This document shows positions 4,358-6,905 of a stretch of 6,905 nt of DNA, one piece after another. The stretch's first letter is position 1, and the number at the start of each line of letters is the position of its first letter. The position numbers were made by a program, and so were the translations under genes. The notes beneath the pieces are model-generated. The model saw only the letters and a program-made list of their open reading frames with translations, made no database searches and was not told the origin of the DNA. The DNA lies in NCBI GenBank assembly GCA_012270665.1, contig JAAXHY010000482.1:1-6905 (forward strand). The letters run 5' to 3'. The DNA is from Dehalococcoidia bacterium (lineage in GTDB: Bacteria > Chloroflexota > Dehalococcoidia > SAR202 > UBA11138).

Positions 4358-6592
4358 ATGGTATTTCGCGCTCTAATACTTGTCCTGTGTATGGTCTTGA
4401 CGGTTCTGGCCGTGTCGTGCGGCACGGACACTTCGGAAGTCAGCGACGCGCCTGAACCTTCCCCCACTCCGACTCCCGAACCCGAACCGCCGTCGGGGTC
4501 TCCCGGCGCGCCCGGCAGTCTCAATGAACCTCGCGCCAACCACACCGTAACGCTAATGCCAGATGGCGCTGTACTTGCCGTGGCGGGATCGAGGGTGGAC
4601 AGGGAGCTTGACTCGGTGGAGTCGTATGATCCGGAGACTGGACTGTGGACGCTTGTCTCGAGCATTGGGTCCGCGCGGGAAGGGCACACTGCGACGCTCC
4701 TGCCGGATGGTCGCGTGCTGGTGGCGGGCGGCGCCTTCAAGGTGAGAGCGCTGTCTTCAGTGGAGATATATGACCCCGCTTCGGACTCGTGGATGGACGC
4801 GGCCCCGATGAATGAGGCTCGGTCTGAACATACGGCAACGCTTCTGCCGGACGGTCGCATCCTGGCAGCGGGGGGAGTAGATCTGCTAACGGCGACTGCG
4901 GGAGCGGAGATATACGACCCGGCGACGGATACATGGAGTCCGGCGGGAGAGATGTCTGAGGCGCGGTTCGAGCACACCGCGACGCTTCTGTCGGATGGGC
5001 GCGCGGTGGTGACAGGCGGCGCGCGAGGGCCGTACACGCTGTCCTCGGTGGAGGTGTACGATCCGGCGACCGGCGCGTGGTCGTCCGCGCCGTCCATGGC
5101 TACCGCGAGAAGCGAGCACACCGCGACGCTTCTGTCAGACAGACGTCTGCTGATAATCGGCGGACAGGACAAGGGGGCCGCTCACGACTCGACGGAGACG
5201 CTGGACCCTCTGACGATGACCTGGGCGCCCGCGGCGAGTATGAACCGGCTGCGAGCGGGGCATCAGGCGACAATCCTGGAGGACGGGGGAGTCCTGGTTA
5301 CGGGGGGAGGATCGGTGGCCCCGGACAGCCTGGTCGAGATATACGACCCCGTCCTGGATGAGTGGAGCCGAACAGCCAGGATGCTCACGCCCAGAATAGA
5401 CCACAGGGCGTCGCTTCTGCGGGATGGGACCGTGCTTGCGTCGGGAGGGCGCGCGAGTCTTGTATCTCCGCTTGCGTTCACTGAGTTGTACATACCAGGG
5501 GCGGGTTCGTGGTCGCCGACGGCGCTCGTCAGGGATCCGCGCTGGGGGCAGGTCGCGCTGTCTCTCTCGGACGGCAGTCCCATGATAATCGGAGGGCTGA
5601 ACAACGACGGGTGGAGCCTGAAGTCCGCCGAATACTACGGCGTGGAGTCGAGGAGATGGTCATTTGCGGGGGAGATGCAATACGGGAGGTGGGGACACGC
5701 GGCGACGGCGCTCCCGGACGGCCGCGTAGTGGTGTGCGGCGGCGCGGACAGCCTGGGAGAGTTTCATGCGTCGGCTGAGACGCTGGATATCGAGGACAAG
5801 AAGTGGAACGCGCTGCCCAATATGTCGGAGGCGAGAGTTAGACATACTCTGACGCGGCTGAACGACGAGCGAGTGATAGCTGTTGGCGGTTGGAACGGCT
5901 CGAAGACGCTTGCCAACGTCGAGATTCTGGACGCATCGGTGGGCGGATGGTCTCCAGCGGCATCAATGTCTGAGGCGCGATGGGGACACACGGCGACGCC
6001 GCTTGCGGATGGACGGCTGCTGGTGGCGGGCGGTGTCGGAATCGAGGATCGCAGTCTGCCATCTGTCGAGATATACGACCCGGCAACAGACCGATGGACT
6101 GTCGCGGGAGCGATGTCGGAAGCGCGAGACGATCATACGGCGACGCTGCTTACGGACGACCGCGTTCTGGTAATCGGGGGTGTGGGAGCCGATGGCGAAA
6201 CGCTGGACTCCGTGGAGATATACAATCCGGCTACCGGGCAGTGGGTGAAGATGGAGAGTATGGACAGGGCGAGGGCGAAGCACACGGCGACGCCGCTGCG
6301 GGACGGTCGCGTGATGGTGGTGGGCGGAACCACGGATGGGACAACCCCGCTGGCGTCCGTGGAGCAGTTCGATCCCGTAACTAATCGCTGGATGTCGGGC
6401 GGCACGATAAAGGAAGCCAGGTGGGGACATTCGACTACTCTTCTTGCGGACGGGCAGGTACTGGTCGTTGGGGGATACGGGTTTGCGACTCTCAGGTCGG
6501 CTGAGATCTACAAGCCCGCGGGGGGAGGCTGGCATTCGGGCGACAGTTTGGCGCGACTGATCAGTCGGGATGGCGAGGAACAGGCAGCTTGA
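4358..6592 (+). CDS. Surface lipoprotein with 14 kelch repeats (probable double beta-propeller)
   Basis: The 744-residue protein begins with a short signal peptide: Arg4, a hydrophobic core (5-19), then A-V-S-C with Cys21 as the probable lipidated residue. A flexible Pro/Thr/Glu/Ser-rich linker (about 22-53) follows. From residue 54 to 728 it is made entirely of 14 repeats of 47-49 residues. The consensus runs M-x-E-A-R-x-x-H-T-A-T-L-L-x-D-G-R-V-L-V-x-G-G, a variable loop, then S-V-E-I-Y-D-P-A-T-x-x-W. This is the kelch/galactose-oxidase-type blade, each blade being a four-stranded sheet of a beta-propeller. Fourteen units suit two seven-bladed propellers. None of the copper or Tyr-Cys residues of galactose oxidase is evident, so a binding or scaffold role outside the membrane is more likely than catalysis. 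The ligand is unknown. ATG 4358 is chosen because it gives a complete signal peptide and sits at the predicted transcription start; ATG 4391 would remove most of the signal. A permease gene follows after 35 bases. Confidence 0.88.
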   Translation: MVFRALILVLCMVLTVLAVSCGTDTSEVSDAPEPSPTPTPEPEPPSGSPGAPGSLNEPRANHTVTLMPDGAVLAVAGSRVDRELDSVESYDPETGLWTLVSSIGSAREGHTATLLPDGRVLVAGGAFKVRALSSVEIYDPASDSWMDAAPMNEARSEHTATLLPDGRILAAGGVDLLTATAGAEIYDPATDTWSPAGEMSEARFEHTATLLSDGRAVVTGGARGPYTLSSVEVYDPATGAWSSAPSMATARSEHTATLLSDRRLLIIGGQDKGAAHDSTETLDPLTMTWAPAASMNRLRAGHQATILEDGGVLVTGGGSVAPDSLVEIYDPVLDEWSRTARMLTPRIDHRASLLRDGTVLASGGRASLVSPLAFTELYIPGAGSWSPTALVRDPRWGQVALSLSDGSPMIIGGLNNDGWSLKSAEYYGVESRRWSFAGEMQYGRWGHAATALPDGRVVVCGGADSLGEFHASAETLDIEDKKWNALPNMSEARVRHTLTRLNDERVIAVGGWNGSKTLANVEILDASVGGWSPAASMSEARWGHTATPLADGRLLVAGGVGIEDRSLPSVEIYDPATDRWTVAGAMSEARDDHTATLLTDDRVLVIGGVGADGETLDSVEIYNPATGQWVKMESMDRARAKHTATPLRDGRVMVVGGTTDGTTPLASVEQFDPVTNRWMSGGTIKEARWGHSTTLLADGQVLVVGGYGFATLRSAEIYKPAGGGWHSGDSLARLISRDGEEQAA
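4969..4992 (+). repeat. Copy 1 of a 24-base perfect direct repeat within the kelch array
   Basis: Identical over 24 bases to 5113-5136, exactly 144 bases (48 codons) downstream. It encodes the E-H-T-A-T-L-L-S strand of units 4 and 5. Confidence 0.8.
5113..5136 (+). repeat. Copy 2 of the 24-base perfect direct repeat within the kelch array
   Basis: Partner of 4969-4992. Identity includes the third codon positions, which points to recent duplication or gene conversion between neighbouring blades. Confidence 0.8.
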
Positions 6593-6613
6593 CGCTACCG
6601 GTTGATACACAAC

Positions 6614-6617
6614 AGGA
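6614..6617 (+). promoter_or_regulatory. Shine-Dalgarno of the permease gene, favouring the second ATG
   Basis: AGGA lies 10 bases before ATG 6628. It nearly touches the alternative in-frame ATG at 6619, too close to serve it. Confidence 0.45.
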
Positions 6618-6627
6618 AATGGGCGTC

Positions 6628-6905
6628 ATGAGGCTCGCGATGCGCCGTCTGAGGTCGGAGTGGCGTCTGATGTCGAGCGTGTTCATCGGCATCGTGATAG
6701 CTACAGCGCTCATGTCGGCGGCTCCGGCGTATCTGGACGCGCTGGAACGTCAGAGCGTCAACAGCGCGGTAAAGGCATCGGTGGCGCGGGCGGGTGATAC
6801 GTTCTTCGACATCGTGGTGGACTTCGACTTCATCCCGCTGGAGTCTGACGAGATCGAGAGCGCGCAGGCGGCCCAGACCCAGGTCGTAACCGACAATATG
6901 GGGCC
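6628..6905 (+). CDS. N-terminus of an ABC-type MacB/FtsX-like permease (3'-truncated)
   Basis: The frame from ATG 6628 stays open to the window edge (92 complete codons). The protein starts with a basic amphipathic segment (MRLAMRRLRSEWRL) followed by a single hydrophobic helix (about residues 14-35, SSVFIGIVIATALMSAAPAY), then a soluble, acidic stretch. A positive-inside start, one membrane helix and a large external domain is the pattern of MacB/FtsX-family permeases, where the extracytoplasmic domain sits between helix 1 and helices 2-4. Chloroflexota permeases often begin with a similar R-R-L-R-x-x-W-R-L motif as I recall. The C-terminal FtsX domain and any ATPase partner would lie beyond the edge, so the assignment is provisional. 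ATG 6619 is an alternative start. It follows the kelch gene on the same strand with no visible terminator or promoter between, so cotranscription is likely. Confidence 0.7.
   Translation, partial: MRLAMRRLRSEWRLMSSVFIGIVIATALMSAAPAYLDALERQSVNSAVKASVARAGDTFFDIVVDFDFIPLESDEIESAQAAQTQVVTDNMG

Larger units (their letters stand above)
4517..6541 (+). repeat. Tandem array of 14 kelch-blade coding units, about 144 bases each
   Basis: In residues, the units are 54-100, 101-148, 149-196, 197-244, 245-292, 293-339, 340-388, 389-437, 438-486, 487-534, 535-583, 584-632, 633-681 and 682-728. They are in frame and contiguous with no spacer. Units 2-5 and 11-14 stay close to the consensus; units 7-10 have lost the Y-D-P-A-T strand. 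Most copies differ at the DNA level by synonymous changes. Confidence 0.85.

Noticed and set aside
4042..5172. Minus-strand 376-codon frame with internal repeats (recurring R-S-V-A-V-C)
   Set aside because: The periodicity is only the antisense image of the kelch repeats; the left part runs into non-coding sequence.
4517..6541. About 144-base periodic repeats as a CRISPR-like or satellite array
   Set aside because: The period is a whole number of codons, copies diverge mainly by codon synonyms, and the frame encodes kelch blades; no short identical repeats with unique spacers.
4358..6592. Galactose oxidase/copper radical enzyme function for the kelch protein
   Set aside because: The paired Cys-Tyr cofactor and copper-binding His/Tyr residues are not evident; only blade consensus residues are conserved.
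5963..6610. Minus-strand 215-codon frame opposite the end of the kelch gene
   Set aside because: Antisense to kelch units 10-14 and Arg/His/Pro-rich with repeat-derived periodicity.

Overview
The window is bacterial, densely coded DNA. Genes such as herA are near 68% G+C by hand count of one stretch (2141 minus 160 bases, i.e. 1981-2100). It holds a HerA-type DNA-translocase operon, a retropepsin-like protease/DUF5678 pair, a fold-type IV aminotransferase, a 14-repeat kelch lipoprotein and the start of a MacB/FtsX-like permease. This mix fits a Chloroflexota (Dehalococcoidia/SAR202-like) metagenomic genome. That placement is an inference from gene content and protein flavour, not from a marker gene. 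Nothing in the window is a CRISPR array, an rRNA or tRNA gene, or a recognisable transposase.

Layout. Positions 1-534 (+) carry the C-terminal part of a protein that overlaps herA by 4 bases (ATGA). HerA follows at 531-2207 (+). The tight coupling suggests the first gene encodes HerA's nuclease partner (NurA-like), although the visible part is too divergent to name. A convergent 17-base gap separates herA from a minus-strand pair: a DUF5678 protein (2913-2665) followed 2 bases later by a retropepsin-like aspartic protease (best start ATG 2662, end 2225). The upstream half of the protease gene is markedly AT-richer (about 45% G+C) than herA. Upstream of the pair on the same strand lies an intergenic hairpin (2952-2995), then a class IV aminotransferase (3946-3029, minus) with a good Shine-Dalgarno and a plausible sigma70-type promoter.

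Positions 3947-4357 form a divergent, AT-richer intergenic region holding the aminotransferase promoter, a 10-codon mini-ORF with a Shine-Dalgarno and overlapping hairpin, and the promoter of the kelch gene. That promoter puts the expected transcription start on the kelch ATG (4358), which suggests a leaderless mRNA. The kelch gene (4358-6592, +) encodes a lipoprotein with 14 back-to-back kelch repeats, probably two seven-bladed propellers. It is followed after about 35 bases by a permease gene that runs off the right edge (6628-6905).

The genes form functional islands: DNA end processing (gene 1 + HerA), a small protease cassette of unknown role, amino-acid/amine transamination, and a cell-surface protein next to an ABC-type permease. 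The most unusual points are the 14-blade lipoprotein with its likely leaderless start, the compositionally distinct protease/DUF5678 cassette, and the divergent partner upstream of herA.
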